Shown one piece after another: positions 1 through 7,008 of a stretch of 12,627 nucleotides of DNA. Source of the DNA: JBCCGG01 sp039029395 (lineage in GTDB: Bacteria; Pseudomonadota; Alphaproteobacteria; Kiloniellales; JAKSDN01); the NCBI GenBank assembly GCA_039029395.1, contig JBCCGG010000078.1, positions 1 to 12,627 on the forward strand, read 5' to 3'. Every line of letters starts with the position of its first letter. Position 1 is the stretch's first letter. The notes under the pieces were generated by a model, which saw only the letters and a list, made by a program, of their open reading frames with translations, was not told the DNA's origin and did not search any database. Both the position numbers and the translations under genes were made by a program.

Positions 1-215
1 GCAATTGCCTGCCCTAGTTTTACCATCCACCAGTAGATGGCCCCGAACGTACCTTCCTTTCTCGGCATTCCATTCTCCAATTCGTCCAAATCACAAACAT
101 CGGCCGAAGTTTGCACAGTTCTTTTGCGCTTAAATGGTTGAGAACTGATTGGTTCCAAGAAATCTAAGTGGATGGCTGTATCTGAAAGCAAAGATGTTCG
201 ATTCTTTCGGAACAT
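1..215 (-). CDS. 5' part of an unknown gene, runs off the left edge
   Basis: An open frame on the minus strand starts at an ATG (213-215) and stays open for 71 codons to the window edge, so only the N-terminus is seen. A TGA lies two codons upstream in frame, so 215 is the first ATG available. The start falls 23 nt after the stop of the HEPN gene at 239-1192, on the same strand, which fits a two-gene operon. No clear Shine-Dalgarno is visible, so translational coupling is possible. The peptide begins MFRKNRTSLLSD, has a basic patch (KRKR, residues 29-32), an acidic stretch (DLDELE, 42-47) and an aromatic motif IYWWMVKLG (60-68). I do not recognise the family. The AT-rich composition matches the HEPN gene and not the rest of the window. 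A competing minus-strand frame at 130-417 overlaps both genes and looks like a shadow. Confidence 0.6.
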   Translation of the reverse strand, partial: MFRKNRTSLLSDTAIHLDFLEPISSQPFKRKRTVQTSADVCDLDELENGMPRKEGTFGAIYWWMVKLGQAI

Positions 216-238
216 CGATCAAGCGCACTTCGGGGTTC

Positions 239-1192
239 TCAAAGCATCGCATTGGTGAACATTTTGGTATCCGCACCTCGCTTCTCGAGCGAGGCAAACA
301 GCAAATCGAGGGCCAAACTTCGTGCCCTTTCTGATGCATCTTGCTGTTCTTGTTTCGAGATATATTTGCCGTGCAACCATTTTGACCGAACTCGGTAGAT
401 CTTAGATAACTTTCCACGCTGATCCGCTAGTCCAAGTTGGTCAAGCAGCTTCCTAACTCTCACACCGACAGATGGGCCGAAATCTTTCATGCTTTGAATC
501 GAATGTATGATATGACGGCGCTCTTCATCAGGTGTCCTTTCATCAGACCTTGCTGTGAGGATCAGGTGATCGAGCAGAGAATTAGTGCTCCTACTCCAAC
601 TAGCGTCTGGTGCCATTGTCTCGATTGATGAGCATGCTAGTGCGAGCTTTAGATTAGGCGCATCTGCTAGATCAGCATTATTCAGCAGCTTTGCTGCTTC
701 TACCAAGTGTGCCGGAAGGTTTTCTGCCCATTCGTAAGCGAAATCAACCTGTTTGAAGTATACACTTGCTGGTGTAGACACCGTGGCGCTAGCTGACATG
801 CTGTGGAATCTCACATGGTCATCATCCTCGAAGACATCTAAGCCATGAACATCATTGCGGAGCGTGACGCCAAACTTTTCTTTGATTTCATCCTTGACGG
901 TTTTGCCGATCATACTTGTGGCTCTGTCTTCACCGGTATCCACACCAAATCGCCTGAGCGCACTGGCTAAGCTCACGGCAATCTTCAATTTCTCTCCAAA
1001 TGAAACCGCTGAAGCCTTATCGGGAAACTGGCGCGCATTCAGAAGAATCTTTGTAGAGTTCAGATTGTCCCCTTTGTCATGTGAGGTTACTAAGATCCTT
1101 CTCCCACCAACTTCAAACGTTGGTTCTTTGTTGTTGTCTGTCAGAAAGTTGCCAGTGTGAATACGTAAGCGTACACGGAATTTGACCGCCAT
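239..1192 (-). CDS. HEPN-domain (ApeA-like) protein
   Basis: 317 aa from the ATG at 1192, chosen because GGAGG sits 7 nt upstream. A longer frame starting at 1285 has an implausible Cys/Val-rich extension and no ribosome site. Residues ~1-150 form an unrecognised mixed N-terminal region (RVRLRIHTGNF near the start). Residues ~155-305 are helical and resemble ApeA-like HEPN domains. They include a helix around LKLALACSSIETM (181-193) and the signature IYRVRSKWLHGK, in which R269-x4-H274 is the Rx4-6H motif of catalytic HEPN RNases. In that superfamily this motif cleaves RNA, and many members belong to phage-defence or toxin systems. Here RNase activity is inferred from the motif alone. Codon use and base content are clearly AT-richer than in neighbouring genes, suggesting transfer. 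It is likely co-transcribed with the truncated gene at 1-215. Its partner or trigger is unknown. Confidence 0.75.
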   Translation of the reverse strand: MAVKFRVRLRIHTGNFLTDNNKEPTFEVGGRRILVTSHDKGDNLNSTKILLNARQFPDKASAVSFGEKLKIAVSLASALRRFGVDTGEDRATSMIGKTVKDEIKEKFGVTLRNDVHGLDVFEDDDHVRFHSMSASATVSTPASVYFKQVDFAYEWAENLPAHLVEAAKLLNNADLADAPNLKLALACSSIETMAPDASWSRSTNSLLDHLILTARSDERTPDEERRHIIHSIQSMKDFGPSVGVRVRKLLDQLGLADQRGKLSKIYRVRSKWLHGKYISKQEQQDASERARSLALDLLFASLEKRGADTKMFTNAML

Positions 1193-1221
1193 AGAATCCT
1201 CCGGAGATGTAGCCAATAAAC

Positions 1222-1250
1222 ATAATACACGCCCACACACTCTGCCCCAA
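1222..1250 (-). promoter_or_regulatory. Putative promoter of the HEPN gene
   Basis: On the minus strand, TATTAT (1222-1227, 5/6 match to the -10 consensus) is preceded, after 17 bp, by TTGGGG (1245-1250), a weak -35. It would give a leader of about 20 nt that includes the GGAGG ribosome site. Pattern match only. Confidence 0.35.
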
Positions 1251-1300
1251 ACTACAACCAACCCGCACCCTAACGCCCGCCGCAAACGAGTCTTTTGGTT

Positions 1301-1424
1301 AGTCCCTCAGACGCCGGGCGCGCGCCTCCGCGCGCTTGGCTTCGCTCCGCTCACGCTCCGCGGGGCCTTGGGCGGCCCTAGCGGGGCCACCTGACCCTGG
1401 CGGGCCAGACGGCCCCTCGGGGAG
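1301..1424 (+). repeat. Structured intergenic repeat, copy 1
   Basis: It matches 2715-2837 in the same orientation at about 82% identity by hand alignment (124 columns, one 1-base gap). It holds two hairpins. The first is GCGCGC-CTCC-GCGCGC (1320-1335). The second pairs GGGGCC (1383-1388) with GGCCCC (1411-1416) and CTGACCC (1391-1397) with GGGCCAG (1402-1408), with one A·C mismatch and a TGGC loop. The paired positions covary with copy 2. A third small inverted repeat, GGGGAG-A-CTCCCC, lies at its right edge (about 1419-1431). It sits between divergent genes, so it is not an obvious terminator here. Confidence 0.8.
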
Positions 1425-1592
1425 ACTCCCCCGCCGCCGCCGCGGCCCGTCGTTCGCGGCCTGTCATTCAATCCTAGGTCATTATTCCCCATTCGCGCTA
1501 TCCGCCAGCAATCCCAGCCGTTCCGCCCGCCATCGCCCGCGCGGCCCAGCCCCGACGCCTCCCCGCGCATCCCGTCCCTCTAATACACCAGA

Positions 1593-1621
1593 TTGCATTT
1601 CCCGGTGCGCCGCGCTAGGGT
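1593..1621 (+). promoter_or_regulatory. Putative promoter of the repeat-protein gene
   Basis: TTGCAT (1593-1598) and TAGGGT (1616-1621) are separated by 17 bp, a plausible sigma-70-type pair about 60 bp before the ATG at 1684. The ribosome site GGAGG (1674-1678) lies 5 nt before the start. Pattern match only. Confidence 0.35.
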
Positions 1622-1683
1622 GCCGGCGCGAGCGGCCGTCCAGTCACGCATGATGCACAACTTGGGGGAAATCGGAGGCACCG

Positions 1684-2697
1684 ATGGACGAAACAACCAA
1701 CACGCTTCTTAGCTTCGACGAAGAATTCTATCTGGTCAGCAATCCGGACGTCGCCCAGGCGATCGAGAACGGCACCTTCATGGGCACCGCGCTGGACCAC
1801 TTCATCCAGGAAGGGGTCTTCGAGTTCCGCGACCCCAATGCCTTCTTCGACGTGTTTTTCTACCTCACGAACGGCAACACGATCATCGCCGGCGTGAATA
1901 TCCTCGAGCTCTACGAACGAGGTACAGACACCCCCTTTGGCCCAGTGCCGCCGGGCGTCGACCGTCCGGGCAACAACTCGTCCGATCCTCTTAAGAAGTT
2001 CGACGCGGCCTTCTACTTGAACGCCAACCCCGACGTGAAAGCCGCGATCGAGGGCGGCGCCTTTGAGGGTATCCTCAATGGCGGTGCCTTCGCGCACTTC
2101 GTGCTGGTTGGCGAGGGCGAAGGCCGCCAGCCCAATGGCGGCAACCTCCCCGATCCCGATCCGCAAGATCCCGGATTCACGCTGCTCAGCTTCGACGAGG
2201 AGTTCTACCTGCGCGAAAACCCCGACGTCGCCGAGGCGATCGCCAACGGCTCCTTCCAGGGCACCGCCGAGGACCACTACATCTCCAACGGCGACTTCGA
2301 GCTGCGCGACCCCAACGCCTTCTTCGACGTGCAGTTCTTCTCGTTCGAGCAAGGGCGTTTCGTCATTCCCTCGGGACCGGTCGTCACGCTCGATCACTAC
2401 GAGAACGGCATCCCCTTCCTCAACAAGCCGGCCGAGGTGGACTTCTTCGGCACCAACTCGTCCGATCCCAACAAGCAGTTCGACGCCGACTTCTACCTGG
2501 AAGCCAACGCCGACGTGCGCATGGCGATCGAGAACGGCGCCTTCGAGGGCAAACTGAACGCCGGCGCCTTCGCCCACTTCGTGCTGTTCGGCGCCGCCGA
2601 GGGCCGGGCGCCCAACCCGCTCGCCGTCGACCCGGTGTCCGATCCCGAGATGCCGGCATTGACCGTCGACGTGGGCGACGACTTCGCCCTGGCCTGA
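1684..2697 (+). CDS. Acidic tandem-repeat protein with FYL-NPDV/EGR-PN repeats
   Basis: 337 aa. The ATG is set by GGAGG 5 nt upstream. The protein is built from two ~160-residue units, each with an A half and a B half. A1 (7-60) and A2 (166-219) begin LLSFDEEFYL and end RDPNAFFDV. B1 (99-151) and B2 (259-311) begin SSDP, contain FDA-FYL-ANPDV, and end GAFAHFVL-G--EGR-PN. The B halves match a repeat known from alphaproteobacterial surface or secreted calcium-binding-type proteins and from some glycosyltransferases. Here no enzyme domain and no glycine-rich RTX nonapeptides are visible. There is no N-terminal signal peptide, and the C-terminus ends VGDDFALA, an acidic residue followed by hydrophobic residues, as in type I secretion signals. 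Secretion is inferred. No secretion genes are adjacent. The gene is flanked by the two copies of the structured repeat. Its function is unknown. Confidence 0.85.
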   Translation: MDETTNTLLSFDEEFYLVSNPDVAQAIENGTFMGTALDHFIQEGVFEFRDPNAFFDVFFYLTNGNTIIAGVNILELYERGTDTPFGPVPPGVDRPGNNSSDPLKKFDAAFYLNANPDVKAAIEGGAFEGILNGGAFAHFVLVGEGEGRQPNGGNLPDPDPQDPGFTLLSFDEEFYLRENPDVAEAIANGSFQGTAEDHYISNGDFELRDPNAFFDVQFFSFEQGRFVIPSGPVVTLDHYENGIPFLNKPAEVDFFGTNSSDPNKQFDADFYLEANADVRMAIENGAFEGKLNAGAFAHFVLFGAAEGRAPNPLAVDPVSDPEMPALTVDVGDDFALA

Positions 2698-3033
2698 GGC
2701 CGCGAGTTTACCGCAGTCCCTCAAGCGCCGGGCGCGGACATCCGTCCGCTTGGCTGCGCTCGCTGATCTCTCGCGGGGCCTTGGGCGGCCCTGGTGGGGC
2801 CGCCTGACCTTGCCAGGTCAGACGGCCCCTCGGGGAGCCTCTCGTCGGCGCCGCTTTGCGCGTGATGCGCGCGGATCCGCTCCCTTAACCTCGCCTTAAC
2901 CCTCGCCGCCGCGACGTGGCCCCAAATGCCGTAGGGCTTCAATCCTTCTCAACCTTGTGGCCTTATAGAGTCGTGCGCTACATCTGCCACCGCTCATGAG
3001 CCGCCCCTTGCCCCTTTCGCCCCAGCCCCGCCC
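2698..3033. other. Intergenic region with repeat copy 2 and ABC leader
   Basis: This 336-bp gap holds copy 2 of the structured repeat (2715-2837), starting 18 nt after the preceding stop, and then a GC-rich tract with TTAACC motifs (around 2885-2900). A weak promoter candidate, TTGTGG (2955-2960) and TACATC (2979-2984) with an 18-bp spacer, lies before the ABC operon. No credible gene is seen. Confidence 0.6.
2715..2837 (+). repeat. Structured intergenic repeat, copy 2
   Basis: Direct repeat of 1301-1424. Hairpin 1 is GCGGAC-ATCC-GTCCGC (2734-2749). Compared with copy 1, two pairs have changed on both sides: C-G to G-C and G-C to A-T. Hairpin 2 pairs GGGGCC (2796-2801) with GGCCCC (2824-2829) and CTGACCT (2804-2810) with AGGTCAG (2815-2821). 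Its innermost pair changed from C-G to T-A, and the A·C mismatch of copy 1 is a proper A-T here. This copy could also end transcription of the gene that stops at 2697, but there is no T-tract. Confidence 0.8.
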
Positions 3034-3780
3034 ATGAAAGAGCCGGCGCCCGCCCTGGAGCTCAAGGGCCTCTCGAAGGCCTTCGATCGGCCGGCCGTGG
3101 ACGATCTCTCGATCAAGCTGCCGCCCGGCGAGTTCTATGCCCTGCTCGGGCCCAATGGGGCGGGCAAGACCACGACGCTGCGCATCGTCGCCGGCTTGCT
3201 TAAGCCCGACGCCGGATCCGTATCCGTCTTCGGCATCGATGCCCTGGAAAACCCGATCGAGGCCAAGCGCCTGATCGCCTGGGTGCCCGACGAGCCGATG
3301 ATCTACGACCGGCTCTCGCCCTTCGAGTACCTGGAGTTCGTCGCCGGCCTCTGGGGCCTGGAGCCGGGCGCCGCCGAAGAGCGCGCCAAGGGCCTGCTCG
3401 ATTGGCTGGGCCTGGCGCCCCACGCCGACGAGCGCTGCCAGGGCTTTTCCAAGGGCATGCGCCAGAAAGTCGCGCTGGCCGGCGCCCTGGTCCACGAGCC
3501 GCGCTTGCTTATCCTGGACGAGCCCTTGACCGGCCTGGATGCCGGCTCGGCGCGCCTGGTCAAGGACGTGCTGACCGAGCGGGTTGCCCAAGGGGTCACC
3601 GTGATCCTGACCACCCACATTCTGGAGGTCGCCGAGCGCATGGCCGAGCGCATTGGGGTGATCGACCATGGCCGCCTGATCGCCGAGGGCACGCTCGACG
3701 AGCTGCACCACCAGACCGGCCGCAAGGGCGCCAGCCTGGAGGACACCTTCCTGGACCTGGTCGCCGAGATGGGCGGCTAG
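3034..3780 (+). CDS. ABC transporter ATP-binding protein
   Basis: 248 aa, a complete single nucleotide-binding domain that would power the permease encoded just downstream. Walker A is GPNGAGKT (39-46), the ABC signature FSKGMRQK (138-145), Walker B LLILDEP (158-164), the D-loop TGLD (166-169) and the H-loop TTH (193-195). The Q-loop region reads AWVPDEP (82-88), with Asp86 where Gln is usual. From memory, a VPDEP variant is common in ABC-2/EcsA-type exporter ATPases. The C-terminus (LEDTFLDLV, 235-243) is also typical of that group. The start is the first ATG in the frame after an upstream non-coding stretch. No good Shine-Dalgarno is seen, so the exact start is less certain than the product. 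The substrate cannot be told. Confidence 0.93.
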   Translation: MKEPAPALELKGLSKAFDRPAVDDLSIKLPPGEFYALLGPNGAGKTTTLRIVAGLLKPDAGSVSVFGIDALENPIEAKRLIAWVPDEPMIYDRLSPFEYLEFVAGLWGLEPGAAEERAKGLLDWLGLAPHADERCQGFSKGMRQKVALAGALVHEPRLLILDEPLTGLDAGSARLVKDVLTERVAQGVTVILTTHILEVAERMAERIGVIDHGRLIAEGTLDELHHQTGRKGASLEDTFLDLVAEMGG

Positions 3781-3818
3781 GGCATGCGCCCCGCGGTCCA
3801 GTCCATGACGGCCCCGCC

Positions 3819-5360
3819 ATGACCGCCCGCGCGGCAAGCCTCGCCTGGTTCGCGCGCCACGAGCTGAAGCTGTTCTGGCGCGACTGGGTCTCCATGCTGA
3901 CCGCGGGCAAGCGCCGGCGCGAGCCCTTGATCGCGATCATCTTCCTGCTGTTCGTCGCCTTCGTGCACGGCCTGGCCTACGTCATCCTGCTGCCCTACGC
4001 GAGCGCCGGCATCGTCGCCGACAAGGCGAGCCTAGTGGTGATCACCGGCAGCCTGTTTCTCTCGGCGACGCTCATGCTGTCCCAAGCCATGGAGTCGGTG
4101 ACCAGGGCGTTTTACGCCCGCGCGGATTTGGACCTGATCCTCTCCTCGCCGGCCTCCGCGCGCCGGGTCTTCGCCGTGCGCATGGGCGCGATCACGATCG
4201 CGACCGGGTCGCTCACCACCGTCTTGGCCGGGCCTTTCATCAACGTGCTGGCGGTGCTCGAGGGGCCCAGGTGGCTCGCCGCCTATGGCGCGCTGGCTGC
4301 ATTGGGCGCGCTCGCCACGGCCTTCGCGGTGGTGCTGACCGTGGGCCTCTTTCGGGCGCTCGGGCCGAAGCGCACGCGGCTCATCTCCCAAATCGTCTCG
4401 GCGGTGGTGGGCGCGGCCTTCGTGATCGGCGTCCAGGCGGTCGCGATCCTCTCGACCGGCAGCTTCTCGCGCCTTGCGCTCTTTCGCTCGGACGCGGTGA
4501 TCGAGGGCGCGCCCGATCTGGCCAGCGCCCTGTGGCTGCCGGCGCGCGCGGTCATGGGCGATGGGGGCGCGCTGGCGATCATCATGATCTGTTCCTTCGC
4601 GATCCTCGGATTCGTCATCTGGGCCTTCTCGGCGCGTTTCGGCGACCACGTCATCGCCGCCGCCGGCATCGCTTTCGAGGGCGCCAAGAAACGTCTGCGC
4701 CGCCATCCCTTCCGCGGCGGCTCGGTCAAAAGCGCCCTGCGCCGCAAGGAGTGGGCCCTCTTGCGCCGGGATCCCTGGCTCCTGTCCCAAACCCTCATGC
4801 AGGTGCTCTATCTTTTGCCGCCGGCGCTGCTCTTGTGGCGCAACTTCGGCGACCGCGTGGATGCGCTGCTGGTCATGGTGCCGGTCATCGTCATGGCCTC
4901 GGGCCAGTTGGCCGGCGGCCTGGCGTGGCTGGCGATCTCCGGCGAGGACGCGCCCGACCTGGTCGCCTCGGCGCCGATCCGCCCGCGCGCCCTTCTGCGG
5001 GCTAAGATCGAGGCGGTGTTCGGCGCGGTTGCCATGGTGGTCGCGCCCCTGCTGTTCGCCTTGGCGCTGGCCGCGCCCCTTCTGGCCGCGGTGGCGGCGC
5101 TCGGCATTGCGATCGCCGCCGGCTCGGGCACCATGATTCAGATCTGGTTCCGGGCCCAGGCCAAGCGCACCAACTTCCGCCGGCGCCAGACCTCCTCGCG
5201 CATCGCGACCCTGGCCGAGGCGCTCTCCTCGATCCTTTGGGCCGGCACCGCAGCCCTGGCCGCGGCCGGCTCCTGGTTCGCGCTTGCGATCGCCGCGATC
5301 GCGATCATCGGCCTGACCGGCACCTGGGCGATCCGGCCGAAGGCTCAGGCGGGGGCGTGA
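3819..5360 (+). CDS. ABC-2-type exporter permease
   Basis: 513 aa from the ATG at 3819. The frame is open back to 3402, but that part is an antisense-like shadow of the ATPase. It starts 38 nt after the ATPase stop on the same strand, so the two make an operon and one transporter. The protein is hydrophobic, with about 10-12 predicted membrane segments (for example 37-60, 71-90, 120-146, 152-178, 188-212, 251-270, 320-340, 348-372, 398-437, 468-500). Cytoplasmic loops carry charged motifs: ARADLDLILSSPASARR (100-116), and KSALRRKEWALLRRDPW (304-320), which resembles the coupling segment before the second half of large ABC-2 permeases. The start lacks a strong ribosome site. The substrate is unknown. 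Confidence 0.85.
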   Translation: MTARAASLAWFARHELKLFWRDWVSMLTAGKRRREPLIAIIFLLFVAFVHGLAYVILLPYASAGIVADKASLVVITGSLFLSATLMLSQAMESVTRAFYARADLDLILSSPASARRVFAVRMGAITIATGSLTTVLAGPFINVLAVLEGPRWLAAYGALAALGALATAFAVVLTVGLFRALGPKRTRLISQIVSAVVGAAFVIGVQAVAILSTGSFSRLALFRSDAVIEGAPDLASALWLPARAVMGDGGALAIIMICSFAILGFVIWAFSARFGDHVIAAAGIAFEGAKKRLRRHPFRGGSVKSALRRKEWALLRRDPWLLSQTLMQVLYLLPPALLLWRNFGDRVDALLVMVPVIVMASGQLAGGLAWLAISGEDAPDLVASAPIRPRALLRAKIEAVFGAVAMVVAPLLFALALAAPLLAAVAALGIAIAAGSGTMIQIWFRAQAKRTNFRRRQTSSRIATLAEALSSILWAGTAALAAAGSWFALAIAAIAIIGLTGTWAIRPKAQAGA

Positions 5361-5396
5361 GGGGGCACGCCGGAGCGATCGGCACGGCGTGGATTG

Positions 5397-5406
5397 TTCA
5401 GCTGAA
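5397..5406. repeat. 10-bp palindrome TTCAGCTGAA
   Basis: A perfect 10-bp palindrome in the 123-bp gap between the permease and the small membrane protein gene. It could be an operator, but its single occurrence and short length make this weak. Confidence 0.3.
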
Positions 5407-5483
5407 ACTTGCTAGAATTCCAGAGCCGCTACGCTTCCTAAGGTAGATAACTGGTGAGCTGAATTGTTCGTTAGGACAACAAG

Positions 5484-5993
5484 ATGGCCTGGCTCAGAAC
5501 ACGGACCTTTTGGGCATTCTCGATCGCGCCGGCGATTCCGGTCTTCGGGTTGATCGCCTACATTATCGTTGCGCAGATTGTTGGCGACTCCCAAGATCTG
5601 CATTTGCGGCGGCTCGTGAATCAAGCCGCTGTGATTTCATTGTTCGGCCTGCCGATCGCCTACGGAATTGCAATGGTCTTTGGCCTTCCGGCGTTCATCA
5701 TCTTGCGCAGCCTGGGCATCCTCAACTTCTACGTGACGTTACTTGCCGCCTCCGCAATAGGTAGCTTGTTCACCATTCTTTCCGAGCTTCGAAGGGTCAT
5801 CTCGGTCGCCTCCGGCAGCGGCGGCACTTCGTTCTACGGCTCATATCAATGCGACATCATCGTCGACGGCGTGCGCACCGCCTGCGGCTATGTCTATCTG
5901 TTTCAAGATCTACTCACATCAATGCTGTTGGGGGCCTTGGCGGGCCTCACCTTTTGGGTCATCTACAACGGAGGGAAATCGGTGAGGCAGTAA
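5484..5993 (+). CDS. Small integral membrane protein, function unknown
   Basis: 169 aa with an ATG start and AGGA 7 nt upstream. Four hydrophobic segments are visible (about 9-31, 46-70, 72-98 and 143-161). The polar stretch at 100-140 carries two cysteines (C123, C134) in a Gly/Ser/Tyr-rich loop (GSGGTSFYGSYQC, 111-123) that could form a disulfide if outside the membrane. I do not recognise a family. Codon use is less GC-biased than in the ABC and EamA genes on either side, which may mean a separate origin. It lies 123 bp after the permease and 127 bp before the next gene, so it may be transcribed alone. Confidence 0.7.
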   Translation: MAWLRTRTFWAFSIAPAIPVFGLIAYIIVAQIVGDSQDLHLRRLVNQAAVISLFGLPIAYGIAMVFGLPAFIILRSLGILNFYVTLLAASAIGSLFTILSELRRVISVASGSGGTSFYGSYQCDIIVDGVRTACGYVYLFQDLLTSMLLGALAGLTFWVIYNGGKSVRQ

Positions 5994-6021
5994 ATCGGAG
6001 ATTCGCTACGAAGCGCCTTTG

Positions 6022-6063
6022 TTGTCATGGAGACCGTCACAAGCCTTTTGGCGACCATGACAA
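6022..6063. repeat. Inverted repeat upstream of the EamA gene
   Basis: TTGTCATGG (6022-6030) and CCATGACAA (6055-6063) are perfect 9-bp inverted arms separated by 24 nt, between the small membrane protein gene and the EamA transporter gene. No T-run follows, so an operator pair or a leader hairpin is as likely as a terminator. Confidence 0.45.
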
Positions 6064-6120
6064 GAAGGGGCGAAACCGGCCTTCGAGACAGGGTGATGCC
6101 CGGGAAGATGCAGTAAGAAT

Positions 6121-7008
6121 ATGACCAAGAACTCCGCCCTCCTGGCCTTCGGCTTCGGCTTCATGGCCGCCTTCTTCTGGGGCACCCACAGCGTGATCGT
6201 GCGCTACTTGACCGCCGATCTGCACGGCCTGACGGTGGCCGTACTGCGGCTCTACATCGCCTCGGCGGCGCTTTACGTCATCATGAAGCTCTACCGGCGC
6301 CCGGTTTCGATCAACTTTTCCGACAAGACCTTTTGGATGGTCGTGATCGGGGTCACCAGCAACTACATCTTTTTTCATTGGGGGCTTGAGCACACCGGCG
6401 CATCCAACGCCATGATGCTCGAGAACACCGCGCCCTTTTTCGTTCTGGCCTATCTCGCCCTCGTGCTGCGCGTGGCGATCCGGCCGATCGAGGTGCTGGC
6501 CAGCCTGCTCGCCATTGCCGGCGTCTACTTCACCGTGCGCCAAGACCTGGCGATCGGCGGCGAGGGGCTGCAGGGCGACCTGCTGGAGATCTTGGCCGGT
6601 GCCACCTGGGCGATCTTTCTGCTCGGCAGCTCCAGGGCGCTCAGCGAAACCCAGAGCACGATCGAACGGATCTCCTTTTTGTTTAACGTGCTCTTCGTCT
6701 CGGCGCTGCTGCTGACGCCTCTGCTGCTCATCTACCCGCCCGAGATCGCGAAGATCACCGCGAACGACGCGATTTTCCTGCTCCTGCTGGGCATCTTCCC
6801 GACCGCGGTCGCCAGCTGGCTGTGGTACGAGGCGGCGGCTCGGGTCTCGGCCGTCTCGGCGACCCTGCTGTTCACGCTCTCGATCATCTTTACCTTCGTC
6901 AACGCCCACCTCTTCCTGGGCGAGGCCTTGACCTGGAGCATGTTGATCGGTGCGGCCCTGATCCTGGCCGGCGTGATCCTCTCGAAAGTGGGCGCGAAGA
7001 AGAGCTAA
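6121..7008 (+). CDS. EamA/DMT-family transporter
   Basis: 295 aa, the usual length for the drug/metabolite transporter superfamily, with ten hydrophobic segments in two EamA halves (about 10-140 and 155-290). The first helix carries AAFFWGTHSVIVRYL (16-30), at the place of the W-G-x-N/S-x-x motif of the family. The loop HWGLEHTGASNAMMLENTAPFF fits the conserved 'AL-yt-a--a-ll---P' region. The C-terminal half ends LILAGVILSKVGAKKS, the typical last helix and basic tail. Such proteins move metabolites or drugs across the inner membrane; the substrate cannot be told. The ribosome site is weak (GGAAG, 13 nt upstream). The stop codon overlaps the stop of the convergent DUF1326 gene, so transcripts from the two strands meet here. 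Confidence 0.9.
   Translation: MTKNSALLAFGFGFMAAFFWGTHSVIVRYLTADLHGLTVAVLRLYIASAALYVIMKLYRRPVSINFSDKTFWMVVIGVTSNYIFFHWGLEHTGASNAMMLENTAPFFVLAYLALVLRVAIRPIEVLASLLAIAGVYFTVRQDLAIGGEGLQGDLLEILAGATWAIFLLGSSRALSETQSTIERISFLFNVLFVSALLLTPLLLIYPPEIAKITANDAIFLLLLGIFPTAVASWLWYEAAARVSAVSATLLFTLSIIFTFVNAHLFLGEALTWSMLIGAALILAGVILSKVGAKKS

Larger units (their letters stand above)
1193..1683. other. Intergenic region between divergent genes
   Basis: This 491-bp stretch lies between the divergently transcribed HEPN gene and the repeat-protein gene. From left to right it holds the HEPN ribosome site and putative promoter (1193-1250), an AT-to-GC transition near 1290, copy 1 of the structured repeat (1301-1424), a GC-rich tract without a convincing gene (1425-1590), and a candidate promoter for the downstream gene (1593-1621). 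Open frames crossing it (for example minus 1307-1570) are Arg/Gly/Pro-rich shadows of the repeat and have no ribosome site. Confidence 0.7.

Noticed and set aside
130..417. 95-codon minus-strand frame
   Set aside because: It overlaps the end of the HEPN gene in another frame and competes with the better-looking gene start at 215.
1307..1570. 87-codon minus-strand frame in the structured repeat
   Set aside because: Low-complexity Arg/Gly/Ala product, no ribosome site, and it follows the repeat's hairpins rather than codon bias.
1615..2724. 369-codon minus-strand frame
   Set aside because: Antisense shadow of the tandem-repeat protein; its apparent internal repeats only mirror those of the real gene.
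3402..3818. Upstream extension of the permease frame
   Set aside because: It overlaps the ATPase gene out of frame and reads as Arg/Pro/Gly-rich shadow. The permease proper begins at the ATG at 3819.
2896..3837. 313-codon minus-strand frame
   Set aside because: Antisense to the ABC ATPase, whose Walker and signature motifs are intact.
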